Shown in pieces: positions 1-5,551 of a DNA stretch of 5,551 nucleotides. The stretch lies in contig JARIAP010000112.1 of NCBI GenBank assembly GCA_029257755.1, forward strand, positions 1 to 5,551, written 5' to 3'. The notes beneath the pieces are model-generated. The model made no database searches and was not told the origin of the DNA. It was given only the letters and a program-made list of their open reading frames with translations. The DNA is from Helicobacter sp. GTDB lineage: Bacteria > Campylobacterota > Campylobacteria > Campylobacterales > Helicobacteraceae. The translations under genes were made by a program, and so were the position numbers. Position 1 is the first letter of the stretch; the number at the start of each line of letters is the position of its first letter.

Positions 1-1279
1 GCAAATCATCGAGCATATGGTTTAGCACTTCTTTTAATTCATTTAATTGTGGGTTATGTGGTGTTTCTGTAATCCTTGCAGTAAAATCACCTGCTTCTAT
101 TGTTTTTGCTGTTTGCACTGATTGTGCCACTGCTTTAGAATCTTGCTCCAAACCGATCTTAGTTTTTTCGATATTATCATTTATTGCACTTGCCATAATA
201 CCAAATTCATCTTTTGATTTTATATTGATTATTTGTGCTGTTTTTGTCTCATGGTTAAGGAATTTAAAGAAATTATTTAATCCATGAGAAATAATATCAA
301 GTGGTTTTAAAAATATATTAATAAGAATATAAATAATAATACTTACAAGGATTGCAAAACCTAAGCCAATGAGTAATTGTATAAATCCTGCTTCTTTTAT
401 TGGGTTTTCTATATTTGCAAGTGGCTCAAAACTACAAAGTGTATAAATAGCAAATTTTTTATCATCTGAAGTTTTACATTGTGTAATTTTAATAACCCCA
501 TTATCTTCAACTTCCATAGGGTAAAAGTCTGGAGTTTCTGCTGACATTTGGGCTATTTTCTTAAATAATGGGCTTTCTTTCATAATGGCACTTGTATCTG
601 TAGAGAGATATGGCACTCCTTTATCATCAAGCACAAACATATGTGTGCCATTCTTTTCTCTTAAGAGATTAAAATAACTTTGCAATTTGCTTAATAATAT
701 ATCTACACCAGCCACACCAATAAGTTTGTTGTTTCTATATATCGGCATAGCATAAGTCATACTTGGCTCACCTGACACAAAATCCTGATATACACCGGTT
801 TGGAAAAACCCTCTATTATTCACTGCACCAATATACCAAGGGCGTGTGGTTACATCATAACCAGCAGTATATTTACCACCACGAAGTCCATATCTTTTAC
901 CAGCCTTATCTAAATCACCATCAAACTCTACAACAGCACCACTTGGAAGCCCGACATAGCTAGATAATGTGCCTGTAGCATTTCTATGCATTTTCAATAG
1001 CTCACCAATTGCCCTAGCTGTTTGCTCTTCGCTTTCAAACTCACTTGATGGTATCTCATTAATAGCCTTTACAAGTGCATCTAGTGCAAAAGAATAACTA
1101 TCATTAACATCTTTTAAAATCAAATCAACAACTCTAAGCTCATCAGCTTGTGCTACCATTGTATCATCCATAGAAGTGCTTTTTTGCATATTCATGGATA
1201 TCATGCTTAAGATTATAATACCTAGAAGTATAACTATATTAGTAATAAGTGATACCTTTGTTTTTATATTTATTTTCAT
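1..1279 (-). CDS. Methyl-accepting chemotaxis protein with dCache amino-acid sensor (N-terminal part, cut by window edge)
   Basis: Transmembrane chemoreceptor that senses a periplasmic ligand and controls CheA through its cytoplasmic tip. The frame is open for 426 codons from ATG at 1279, with GAGGA (1286-1290) as ribosome binding site. Seen: TM1 about residues 9-28, periplasmic region about 30-295, TM2 about 298-322, HAMP from about 324, then a linker with KDEFG and an NPQLNELK stretch usual in Helicobacter/Campylobacter receptors. The C-terminal methylation and signalling region, probably some 250 residues, is off the left edge. The sensor is a dCache domain: RPWY at 146-149 and GVAGVD ending at D193. 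Y141, R146, W148, Y149, Y164, D166 and D193 match the spacing of the amino-acid-binding motif known from PctA-like receptors, so an amino-acid ligand is inferred. A second Cache lobe covers about 205-280. The gene is visibly less AT-rich than the rest of the window and is transcribed away from the other genes. Confidence 0.95.
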   Translation of the reverse strand, partial: MKINIKTKVSLITNIVILLGIIILSMISMNMQKSTSMDDTMVAQADELRVVDLILKDVNDSYSFALDALVKAINEIPSSEFESEEQTARAIGELLKMHRNATGTLSSYVGLPSGAVVEFDGDLDKAGKRYGLRGGKYTAGYDVTTRPWYIGAVNNRGFFQTGVYQDFVSGEPSMTYAMPIYRNNKLIGVAGVDILLSKLQSYFNLLREKNGTHMFVLDDKGVPYLSTDTSAIMKESPLFKKIAQMSAETPDFYPMEVEDNGVIKITQCKTSDDKKFAIYTLCSFEPLANIENPIKEAGFIQLLIGLGFAILVSIIIYILINIFLKPLDIISHGLNNFFKFLNHETKTAQIINIKSKDEFGIMASAINDNIEKTKIGLEQDSKAVAQSVQTAKTIEAGDFTARITETPHNPQLNELKEVLNHMLDDL

Positions 1280-1344
1280 ATTTATTCCTCAAAAATAGAC
1301 TTTATTATCATATATTAAATAATAATGGAAATAATTTTATATTT

Positions 1345-1353
1345 ATTATAACA
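1345..1353 (-). promoter_or_regulatory. Extended -10 promoter of the chemoreceptor gene
   Basis: Read on the minus strand the sequence is TGTTATAAT, a perfect TGnTATAAT extended -10 element preceded by a run of T. This is the usual form of vegetative sigma-70 promoters in Helicobacter and Campylobacter, which lack a conserved -35 box. The start of transcription would fall near 1338, giving a leader of about 60 bases before the ATG at 1279. No sigma-28 or sigma-54 type promoter was seen closer to the gene. Confidence 0.65.
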
Positions 1354-1577
1354 AAAAAATTACAATGAATAATAAAACTATATGAAAATATATTAATAAT
1401 TATTAAAATTTTATTGTATTTAAATAATTTTATTTATGAAAAATAGGTATTAATAAAAATTATTACATTACTTTTGAAATTTGAATTTTATATAATTTTA
1501 ATATTTTTTATACTAAAAAATAAAAAATTAAATTCTAGTTTTCTTGTATTTTACCTTACAAAATAGAATGTGAATTT

Positions 1578-1591
1578 TTACAATTTTGTAA
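1578..1591. repeat. Short inverted repeat TTACAA-TT-TTGTAA
   Basis: Perfect 6-base arms around a 2-base centre. It contains G/C pairs in an otherwise almost pure AT stretch, and it lies about 15 bases before the TATACT -10-like string. It could be an operator for the plus-strand lipoprotein genes, but no regulator is encoded in view and the match to a known box was not established. Confidence 0.3.
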
Positions 1592-1751
1592 TTATTGTGT
1601 AGCATTATACTTAAATAACTATTTATTACACTTGATCATATTTATTGATTATGTCGTTATATTAATGATTACAATATAAAATTATAACTTAATTTTTATA
1701 TTTTATTTAATCGTAGAATTAAAAAATAATTATAAATTTAAAAGGGTTTTA

Positions 1752-2114
1752 ATGTGCATAAATAAAGAATATGCTTTACTCATTAAAAAATATATCAACA
1801 TAACTATTATGTTTTCTATATATATTTTTTGTATTGCTTGTTATAACTCAAATATTAATTTAGGTGTTATAAATGATATGAAAATTTCTAATAATATTAT
1901 GGAATATAAGCCAAAAATTCAAATTGCAAAAATTTGTGCTATATATACTATATTAAATGAACACAAAAGTTATGAAGATTTAACATTAGAAAAATTATTA
2001 CAAGAAGCAAAAAATAAGACTAATAATGTAAATTTTGCAAATGTTGGTGTTTGGTATAAGCATATTAATATATTGTATTTATGGCAAAAAAAATGTCTTA
2101 TATTAGGAGAATAG
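1752..2114 (+). CDS. Small putative exported protein/lipoprotein, TRL-like in appearance
   Basis: Unrecognised protein of 120 residues. The ATG at 1752 follows AAAGGG (1741-1746 region) at about 5 bases. The N-terminus has a basic stretch (IKKY, 11-14) and a hydrophobic core (about 15-29) ending in FCIAC, so C30 may be a lipidated cysteine. The lipobox is imperfect (Cys at -3), so a plain signal anchor is possible. The C-terminal half (about 79-120) has an LEKLLQEA helix, an N-x-V stretch, NILYLW and a closing LILGE. That order resembles the end of TRL-like lipoproteins of Helicobacter, which finish in a strand plus GE; this is pattern memory, not an alignment. A second small lipoprotein gene starts 2 bases after its stop, so the two are probably co-transcribed. 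The coding sequence is extremely AT-rich, like the adjacent spacer. Function unknown. Confidence 0.65.
   Translation: MCINKEYALLIKKYINITIMFSIYIFCIACYNSNINLGVINDMKISNNIMEYKPKIQIAKICAIYTILNEHKSYEDLTLEKLLQEAKNKTNNVNFANVGVWYKHINILYLWQKKCLILGE
2105..2109 (+). promoter_or_regulatory. Shine-Dalgarno AGGAG that sets a TTG start for the second lipoprotein gene
   Basis: AGGAG sits inside the last codons of the upstream gene, 7 bases before an in-frame TTG at 2117. The upstream ATG codons at 2081 and 2093 lie before this site and have no comparable ribosome binding site. Placement inside the preceding gene suggests coupled translation. Confidence 0.65.
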
Positions 2115-2116
2115 AT

Positions 2117-2425
2117 TTGTTTAAATTTATAATCACGATATTATCATGTATTTTTATTGGCTGTTATACTCCCATAGCACATTTTGATAATATTTCCATT
2201 AATAATAATATAGGTAAAACAACTACATTAGAAAAACAATTTCTTTTTTATAAAGAATGTAGTAGAAATGGTAATACATGGCTTTATGAATGTCAAAGTG
2301 TAGGATTAAAATCTATACAACAAGCAATATATCTTTATCATTCTAATATAAATTTAAAATATATAAAAATGATATTTTATCCAAATAAAAATTATATTCG
2401 TTTTGAATTAAATGAAACTTATTAG
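2117..2425 (+). CDS. Small putative lipoprotein, second of a tandem pair
   Basis: Unrecognised protein of 102 residues when started at TTG 2117. An ATG start at 2081 would give 114 residues but would place extra charged residues before the signal and ignore the AGGAG at 2105. From the TTG start the protein begins MFKFIITILSCIFIGC: one lysine, a hydrophobic core and a lipobox FIGC, with C16 as lipidated residue and a mature chain of about 87 residues. C48 and C59 flank a short loop (SRNGNTWLYE) and could form a disulfide. A helix-like SIQQAIYLYHSNI segment followed by a strand resembles the C-terminal layout of TRL-like lipoproteins, as in its upstream neighbour; this is tentative. It lies in the same probable operon as the preceding gene and about 165 bases ahead of feoB, with no hairpin terminator evident between. 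Function unknown. Confidence 0.65.
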   Translation: MFKFIITILSCIFIGCYTPIAHFDNISINNNIGKTTTLEKQFLFYKECSRNGNTWLYECQSVGLKSIQQAIYLYHSNINLKYIKMIFYPNKNYIRFELNETY

Positions 2426-2437
2426 ATATAAGAAACA

Positions 2438-2452
2438 TTAATGTAACATTAA
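2438..2452. promoter_or_regulatory. 7-1-7 inverted repeat upstream of feoB, candidate operator
   Basis: TTAATGT-A-ACATTAA is a perfect inverted repeat with a single central base. It overlaps a direct repeat of AACATTAA at 2434-2441 and 2445-2452 with an 11-base period, about one helical turn. Fur boxes share the 7-1-7 geometry and feoB is a classic Fur target, but the sequence differs from the H. pylori consensus (TAATAATnATTATTA). The loop is too small for an RNA hairpin, so a terminator is unlikely. It lies about 60 bases upstream of the candidate -10, which fits an upstream binding site better than direct promoter occlusion. Confidence 0.35.
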
Positions 2453-2512
2453 ATTATTTTGAAATATTTATTGTAATATAACATATATATTTTGTATTTG
2501 TTGTGTGTATTG

Positions 2513-2518
2513 TATAAA
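2513..2518 (+). promoter_or_regulatory. Candidate -10 box for feoB-rnhB
   Basis: TATAAA preceded by TG, with TTTGTA at 2491-2496 at a 16-base spacing as a possible -35. Transcription would begin near 2525, giving a leader of about 65 bases. A competing -10, TATATT at 2560-2565, would give a leader of about 19 bases. Neither is decisive, and read-through from the lipoprotein genes is also possible. Confidence 0.3.
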
Positions 2519-2590
2519 ATTTGTTTAAAATTAATATTTATAGACTACAATTACACTTTTATATTGCATTAGTGGGATAACAAAATAATA

Positions 2591-4585
2591 ATGAAAACAA
2601 TTAAAGTTGCATTGGTTGGGCAACCAAATGTAGGGAAAAGTTCTTTAATAAATGCTATAAGTAATGCAAAAATGCGTGTGGGAAATTTTAGTGGCGTAAC
2701 ACTTGAGAAAGCAGAAGCAATATTAAAATATAAAGATTATACAATTACTATGATTGATTTACCGGGAACATATTCTTTGAATGGATATACCATGGAAGAA
2801 AAGGTTTGCAAGGAATTTTTATCTAACGAAGAGTATGATATTATATTAAATGTTTTAGATTCTGCAAATCTTGAAAACAATTTAACACTAACATTGCAAC
2901 TTAAAGAATTATCAAAAAATATGTTTGTAGCATTAAATATGATAGATGAAGCTAAAAAAGATGGCATAGAGATTGATATACAAAAACTAAGCAATATATT
3001 AAATATTGGTATATGTGCTATTTCTTCTACACAAAAACAAAACCTAGATAAATTACTTGATGGATTAGTAGATACTTATGAAAATAATGATTCTACGGCA
3101 CAAACAACAAACAATAAACTATACTTAGACAATATACAGAAAATAGAAAACATAGAATCTTTGCAATGGAGAAAAGCAGACACAAATGATATAAAAGATA
3201 TAGCAGTTACACATAAAATATCAAAAATGGCAAGAGATATTGCAAATATATCTCAAAAAATATCAAAGAAGAGAGCAGAAGGAAGTGCTAAAATAGATTC
3301 TATTCTTTTGCATAATATATGGAGCATACCTATATTTTTATTTGCTATGCTTGTTGTATTTGAAGTTAGTTTTGTGCTTGGTAAATATTTTCAAGATTTG
3401 ATAGAAGATGGTGTTGATATATTGGCGAATTTTGCCACAGAATCTATACAAAATGAACTATTAGCATCATTAATTGGTGATGGAATGATAAAGGGTGTTG
3501 GAACTGTTGTTAGTTTTTTACCATTAATTGCAACTTTATTTTTAGGCTTAACACTATTAGAGGGTAGTGGCTATATGGCTAGAGTCGCTTTTATACTTGA
3601 TGGCTTGTTTTTTAAGTTTGGGCTACATGGTAAGAGCTTTATACCGCTAGTTATGGGGTTTGGTTGTTCTGTGCCTGCCTATATGGCTACAAGAACACTA
3701 CATAATGAAAAAGAAAAATTATTAACACTTTTTATAATAGGTTTTATGAGTTGTAGTGCAAGATTACCTATTTATTTGCTTTTTGTTGGTGCATTTTTTT
3801 CAGTAAAATATGCAGGTTTTATATTGTTTTTAATTTATCTTTGTGGATTTATAATAGCATTACTCTTAGCAAAGATTCTAAGGATTTTTGTTTTTCGTGG
3901 AGATAGTGAGCCTTTTGTAATGGAAATGCCTCGCTATAGAATACCAACATTAAAAGTAATTTGGTTTAGTGTTTGGAGCAAAAGTTACTTATTTTTAAAA
4001 AAAGCTGGTAGTGTAATACTGCTTGGTGCTATCTTTGTCTGGTTTCTTGCAAATTTTCCTAAAAGTGAAGAAATAAATAAACAATATAACACGCAAATAC
4101 AAAACTTACAACAAAAAAATATGGATAAAGAAAAATTAGAAGAAGAAATGAAAGCATATAAAAACAATATGCTAGAATCACAACTAGAATATAGTTTTGC
4201 TGGAAGATTAGGACATATAATGCAACCATTTTTTGCACCACTTGGATTTGATTGGCGTCTATCTGTTGCACTTATAACAGGATTTTCTGCTAAAGAAATG
4301 GTTGTTACAACTCTTGGTGTATTATATGCGTTAGGAGATAGCGTAGTAGATGATGAGGAAGAAAATAAAAGTTTGCAAGAAGTTTTACGACAACATATTG
4401 ATACAGCTGGTGCAGTAGCTTTTATATTTTTTATAATGCTTTATATACCTTGCTTTGCCGCAACAATATCATTTGTTAGTGAAAGTGGTAAAAAAATATA
4501 TGGAATCTATTTGCTTGTATTTACTACAATTGTAGCTTATACTTTTGCTTATGTAGCACATGAAATAGTTAGGTTATTGTTGTAA
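2591..4585 (+). CDS. feoB: Ferrous iron transport protein B (FeoB)
   Basis: Inner-membrane Fe(II) importer with a cytosolic GTPase domain. G motifs are all present: G1 GQPNVGKS 10-17, G2 T37 in GVTLEK, G3 DLPG 56-59, G4 NMID 116-119, G5 around AISS 143-146. A helical spacer fills about 165-235. The membrane part starts near 243 and contains the family signatures YMARVAFILD 328-337, GFGCSVPA 356-363, MSCSARLPIY 386-395, GFSAKEMVV 564-572 and YIPCFAAT 618-625, with cysteines C359, C388 and C621 in the conserved Gate/pore regions. A charged loop at about 491-535 precedes SFAGRLGH and is normal for the family. At 664 residues it is shorter than E. coli FeoB (about 770) but near the Campylobacterota size, with no C-terminal extension. 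The ribosome binding site is weak: only GGGA, 13 bases before the ATG. No feoA lies beside it. It ends in TAATG, sharing one base with rnhB. Iron control by Fur is expected from the family. Confidence 0.97.
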   Translation: MKTIKVALVGQPNVGKSSLINAISNAKMRVGNFSGVTLEKAEAILKYKDYTITMIDLPGTYSLNGYTMEEKVCKEFLSNEEYDIILNVLDSANLENNLTLTLQLKELSKNMFVALNMIDEAKKDGIEIDIQKLSNILNIGICAISSTQKQNLDKLLDGLVDTYENNDSTAQTTNNKLYLDNIQKIENIESLQWRKADTNDIKDIAVTHKISKMARDIANISQKISKKRAEGSAKIDSILLHNIWSIPIFLFAMLVVFEVSFVLGKYFQDLIEDGVDILANFATESIQNELLASLIGDGMIKGVGTVVSFLPLIATLFLGLTLLEGSGYMARVAFILDGLFFKFGLHGKSFIPLVMGFGCSVPAYMATRTLHNEKEKLLTLFIIGFMSCSARLPIYLLFVGAFFSVKYAGFILFLIYLCGFIIALLLAKILRIFVFRGDSEPFVMEMPRYRIPTLKVIWFSVWSKSYLFLKKAGSVILLGAIFVWFLANFPKSEEINKQYNTQIQNLQQKNMDKEKLEEEMKAYKNNMLESQLEYSFAGRLGHIMQPFFAPLGFDWRLSVALITGFSAKEMVVTTLGVLYALGDSVVDDEEENKSLQEVLRQHIDTAGAVAFIFFIMLYIPCFAATISFVSESGKKIYGIYLLVFTTIVAYTFAYVAHEIVRLLL

Positions 4586-5178
4586 TGGCTTTAGAATGTG
4601 GCATTGATGAAGCCGGTAGAGGATGTATAGCTGGTAGTTTATTTATCGCATGTGTAATACTTGACAATAAATATAAAGTTGAATTTAAAAAACTTGGTAT
4701 CAAGGATAGCAAAAAACTAAATGAATCACAGCACAAAAAACTAGCCGATGAAATAAATATATTTCTATCAAGTTATAATGGATTTTCAAAAATAGTTAGA
4801 TTTAATTCTTATGAAATTGATTCTATGGGATTAGGTGTATGTATAAAACAGGGATTACTAGAATTACAAGCCTTTGCAAATACATATAATTGCAAAAATA
4901 TTATATTTGATGGAAATACAAATTTTGGTGTAAATGAAATCACAACTATCATTAAAGGTGATTCAAAAGAAACTTTAATATCAGCTGCTTCTATATTAGC
5001 AAAAAATAGCAAAAATATTGAAATGAATACATTGCATAAACAATATCCATTATATGATTTTAAAAACAACAAAGGATATTTAACAAAAAAACATAAAGAT
5101 AGCATAATAAGATATGGATACACAAAAGAACATAGAAAAAGCTATAATATTAAATCATTAAAATCTAAAATTATATAA
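4585..5178 (+). CDS. rnhB: Ribonuclease HII with Asn at the fourth active-site position
   Basis: Type 2 RNase H, which cuts RNA in RNA-DNA hybrids and removes ribonucleotides misincorporated in DNA; 197 residues, normal length. Seen: GIDEAGRG at 6-13 with catalytic D8 and E9 and the GRG ribose-sensing motif; KDSKKL 40-45; DSMGLG 79-84; third acidic residue D109 in FDGN; KGD 124-126; SAASILAK 133-140; GYLTKKH 164-170, with Y165 corresponding to the tyrosine that reads the RNA-DNA junction. The fourth acidic residue, normally Asp four residues after the SILAK lysine (as in the H. pylori sequence I recall, AKASKD), is Asn here: N144, codon AAT at 5014-5016. All other motifs are intact, so the protein may still work. 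The start codon overlaps the feoB stop (TAATG), implying translational coupling; an AGG about 11 bases upstream is the only SD-like string. Confidence 0.95.
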   Translation: MALECGIDEAGRGCIAGSLFIACVILDNKYKVEFKKLGIKDSKKLNESQHKKLADEINIFLSSYNGFSKIVRFNSYEIDSMGLGVCIKQGLLELQAFANTYNCKNIIFDGNTNFGVNEITTIIKGDSKETLISAASILAKNSKNIEMNTLHKQYPLYDFKNNKGYLTKKHKDSIIRYGYTKEHRKSYNIKSLKSKII

Positions 5179-5390
5179 TTATTATAGAAATGATAAATGA
5201 AAGCCCATATTAACAAAAAAATACTTTTTTTATTTTTTGCACTTAAATATTATTAGAAAACAATAACTTTTGTTAAACCATATTTTTAAAATAATATACA
5301 ATAATTTGTTTTTTCAGTTTTTAAAACTAAAAAATACATTATATTTGTTATTGTGTTTATTTTGAAATAAAATCAATAAAAAGATATTCT

Positions 5391-5410
5391 ATTATTTATT
5401 AATAAATAAT
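5391..5410. repeat. Perfect 20-bp AT palindrome, possible bidirectional terminator
   Basis: ATTATTTATT followed directly by its reverse complement. As RNA it could fold into an 8-bp all-A/U stem with a 4-base loop; it is followed by TTTT on the plus strand and, a few bases on, by a T run on the minus strand. It lies between convergent coding regions, the usual place for a bidirectional terminator. The pure A/U stem makes this weak, and chance is not excluded at this base composition. Confidence 0.3.
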
Positions 5411-5419
5411 TTTAGCATT

Positions 5420-5479
5420 CTACACTAAATCTTTCTCAATATTTATAGAATCATTGTTTATTTTTATATTATCTTTCAT
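5420..5479 (-). CDS. Possible 19-residue peptide ORF or gene remnant
   Basis: ATG at 5479 is preceded at 5 bases by AAGGA (5485-5489, minus strand), the best-formed ribosome binding site in this part of the window. The frame reads MKDNIKINNDSINIEKDLV and stops at TAG (5420-5422). No frame continues it downstream for more than about ten codons, so a single frameshift does not restore a longer gene. It could be a real small peptide, a leader, or the surviving start of a deleted gene. It follows the putative end of another minus-strand gene by about 20 bases, so the two may share a transcript. Not recognised. Confidence 0.3.
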   Translation of the reverse strand: MKDNIKINNDSINIEKDLV

Positions 5480-5498
5480 ATTGTTCCTTTAGTGTTAA

Positions 5499-5551
5499 TT
5501 AAATTTTTAAAGATTGTATAGCTTGTTGTCTATTTTCTTGTTTAAATATAT
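5499..5551 (-). CDS. Possible C-terminal end of a minus-strand gene (cut by window edge)
   Basis: From the right edge the minus strand reads IFKQENRQQAIQSLKI followed by TAA (5499-5501). The polar, Gln-rich composition looks like a genuine protein tail. A second minus-strand frame is also open here (reading LNKKIDNKLYNL and ending at 5507), so the choice is not certain. Only 16 residues are visible; the product cannot be identified. Confidence 0.35.
   Translation of the reverse strand, partial: IFKQENRQQAIQSLKI

Larger units (their letters stand above)
1280..1751. other. Gene-free AT-rich intergenic region between divergent genes
   Basis: About 470 bases with no ORF supported by a ribosome binding site; all ATG-initiated frames I checked close within a few codons. 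It holds the minus-strand promoter of the chemoreceptor at the left end and presumably the promoter of the plus-strand genes at the right. For the latter I found only weak -10-like strings (TATACT 1606-1611, TATATT 1658-1663) without a TGn extension or a convincing -35. Several AT palindromes occur, among them a perfect 14-mer at 1393-1406 and the dyad at 1578-1591. At this base composition such palindromes are partly expected by chance. A small RNA cannot be excluded but nothing specific indicates one. Confidence 0.7.
5179..5498. other. AT-rich intergenic region after rnhB
   Basis: About 320 bases with no substantial ORF. A 19-codon plus-strand frame at 5197-5256 (hydrophobic, starting MKAHINKK) lacks a good ribosome binding site and is not called. 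The stretch holds an imperfect dyad around AGTTTT-T-AAAACT (5316-5328, arms extending with one mismatch to about 5310-5334), a perfect 20-bp palindrome at 5391-5410, and a 19-codon minus-strand ORF at 5420-5479. No GC-rich hairpin followed by a T run was found, so how rnhB transcription ends is unclear. Confidence 0.6.

Noticed and set aside
763..963. Plus-strand ORF of 66 codons
   Set aside because: It lies antisense inside the chemoreceptor sensor domain, which has clear family motifs; composition is an antisense artefact (His/Gln-rich) and there is no ribosome binding site.
1393..1406. Perfect 14-bp palindrome TTAATAATTATTAA resembling a Fur box
   Set aside because: It is pure A/T; at this composition a palindrome of this size is expected about once in a few such spacers. 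It lies far upstream of the chemoreceptor -10, so a role is not supported.
2737..2994. Minus-strand ORF of 85 codons
   Set aside because: Antisense to the FeoB GTPase domain, with no start context.
4061..4195. Charged stretch in FeoB (residues about 491-535) as an inserted domain
   Set aside because: A hydrophilic loop just before the SFAGRLGH segment is normal in FeoB proteins, and the flanking family motifs are in their usual order.
3985..4271. Two overlapping minus-strand ORFs
   Set aside because: Antisense shadows of the FeoB membrane domain and charged loop.
4809..5123. Minus-strand ORF of 104 codons
   Set aside because: Antisense to rnhB, whose motifs are unambiguous.
5197..5256. Plus-strand 19-codon hydrophobic ORF after rnhB
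   Set aside because: No adequate ribosome binding site, and it ends abruptly in AT-rich spacer; probably chance.

Overview
The window is very AT-rich. Its gene repertoire points to the Campylobacterota, most likely a Helicobacter-type genome. The evidence is a chemoreceptor with the HAMP and linker signature typical of Helicobacter/Campylobacter receptors, a short FeoB of about 660 residues, an RNase HII resembling the H. pylori protein, and a promoter of the extended -10 type. Genus assignment is inference from protein style only; there is no rRNA or other marker in the window.

Left part (1-1279, minus strand): the N-terminal 426 codons of a methyl-accepting chemotaxis protein. It has two membrane segments enclosing a dCache sensor, then HAMP; the signalling tip lies beyond the left edge. 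The sensor carries every position of the amino-acid-binding dCache motif (Y141, R146, W148, Y149, Y164, D166, D193), so an amino-acid ligand is predicted. A TGnTATAAT promoter lies about 65 bases upstream of its start. A gene-free, extremely AT-rich stretch of about 470 bases separates it from the plus-strand genes.

Middle (1752-2425, plus strand): two small, unrecognised secreted or lipoprotein-like genes in tandem. The second is best read from a TTG at 2117, because a strong Shine-Dalgarno overlaps the end of the first gene and the resulting protein has a textbook lipoprotein signal. Both loosely resemble the TRL-like lipoprotein family; function unknown.

Right part (2591-5178, plus strand): feoB, the GTP-dependent ferrous iron transporter, and rnhB, RNase HII, overlapping by one base (TAATG) and so probably translationally coupled. 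No feoA is next to feoB. A 7-1-7 inverted repeat upstream of feoB has the geometry of a Fur-type operator, though not the consensus. The RNase HII has Asn where the fourth metal-binding Asp of the active site is expected.

Right edge (5179-5551): an AT-rich intergenic stretch with a 20-bp perfect palindrome, a 19-codon minus-strand ORF with a good ribosome binding site, and what may be the C-terminal end of another minus-strand gene. I saw no tRNA, rRNA, CRISPR or insertion sequence. The window does not contain an obvious new multi-gene system; the most promising items are the tandem lipoproteins beside feoB and the altered RNase HII active site.
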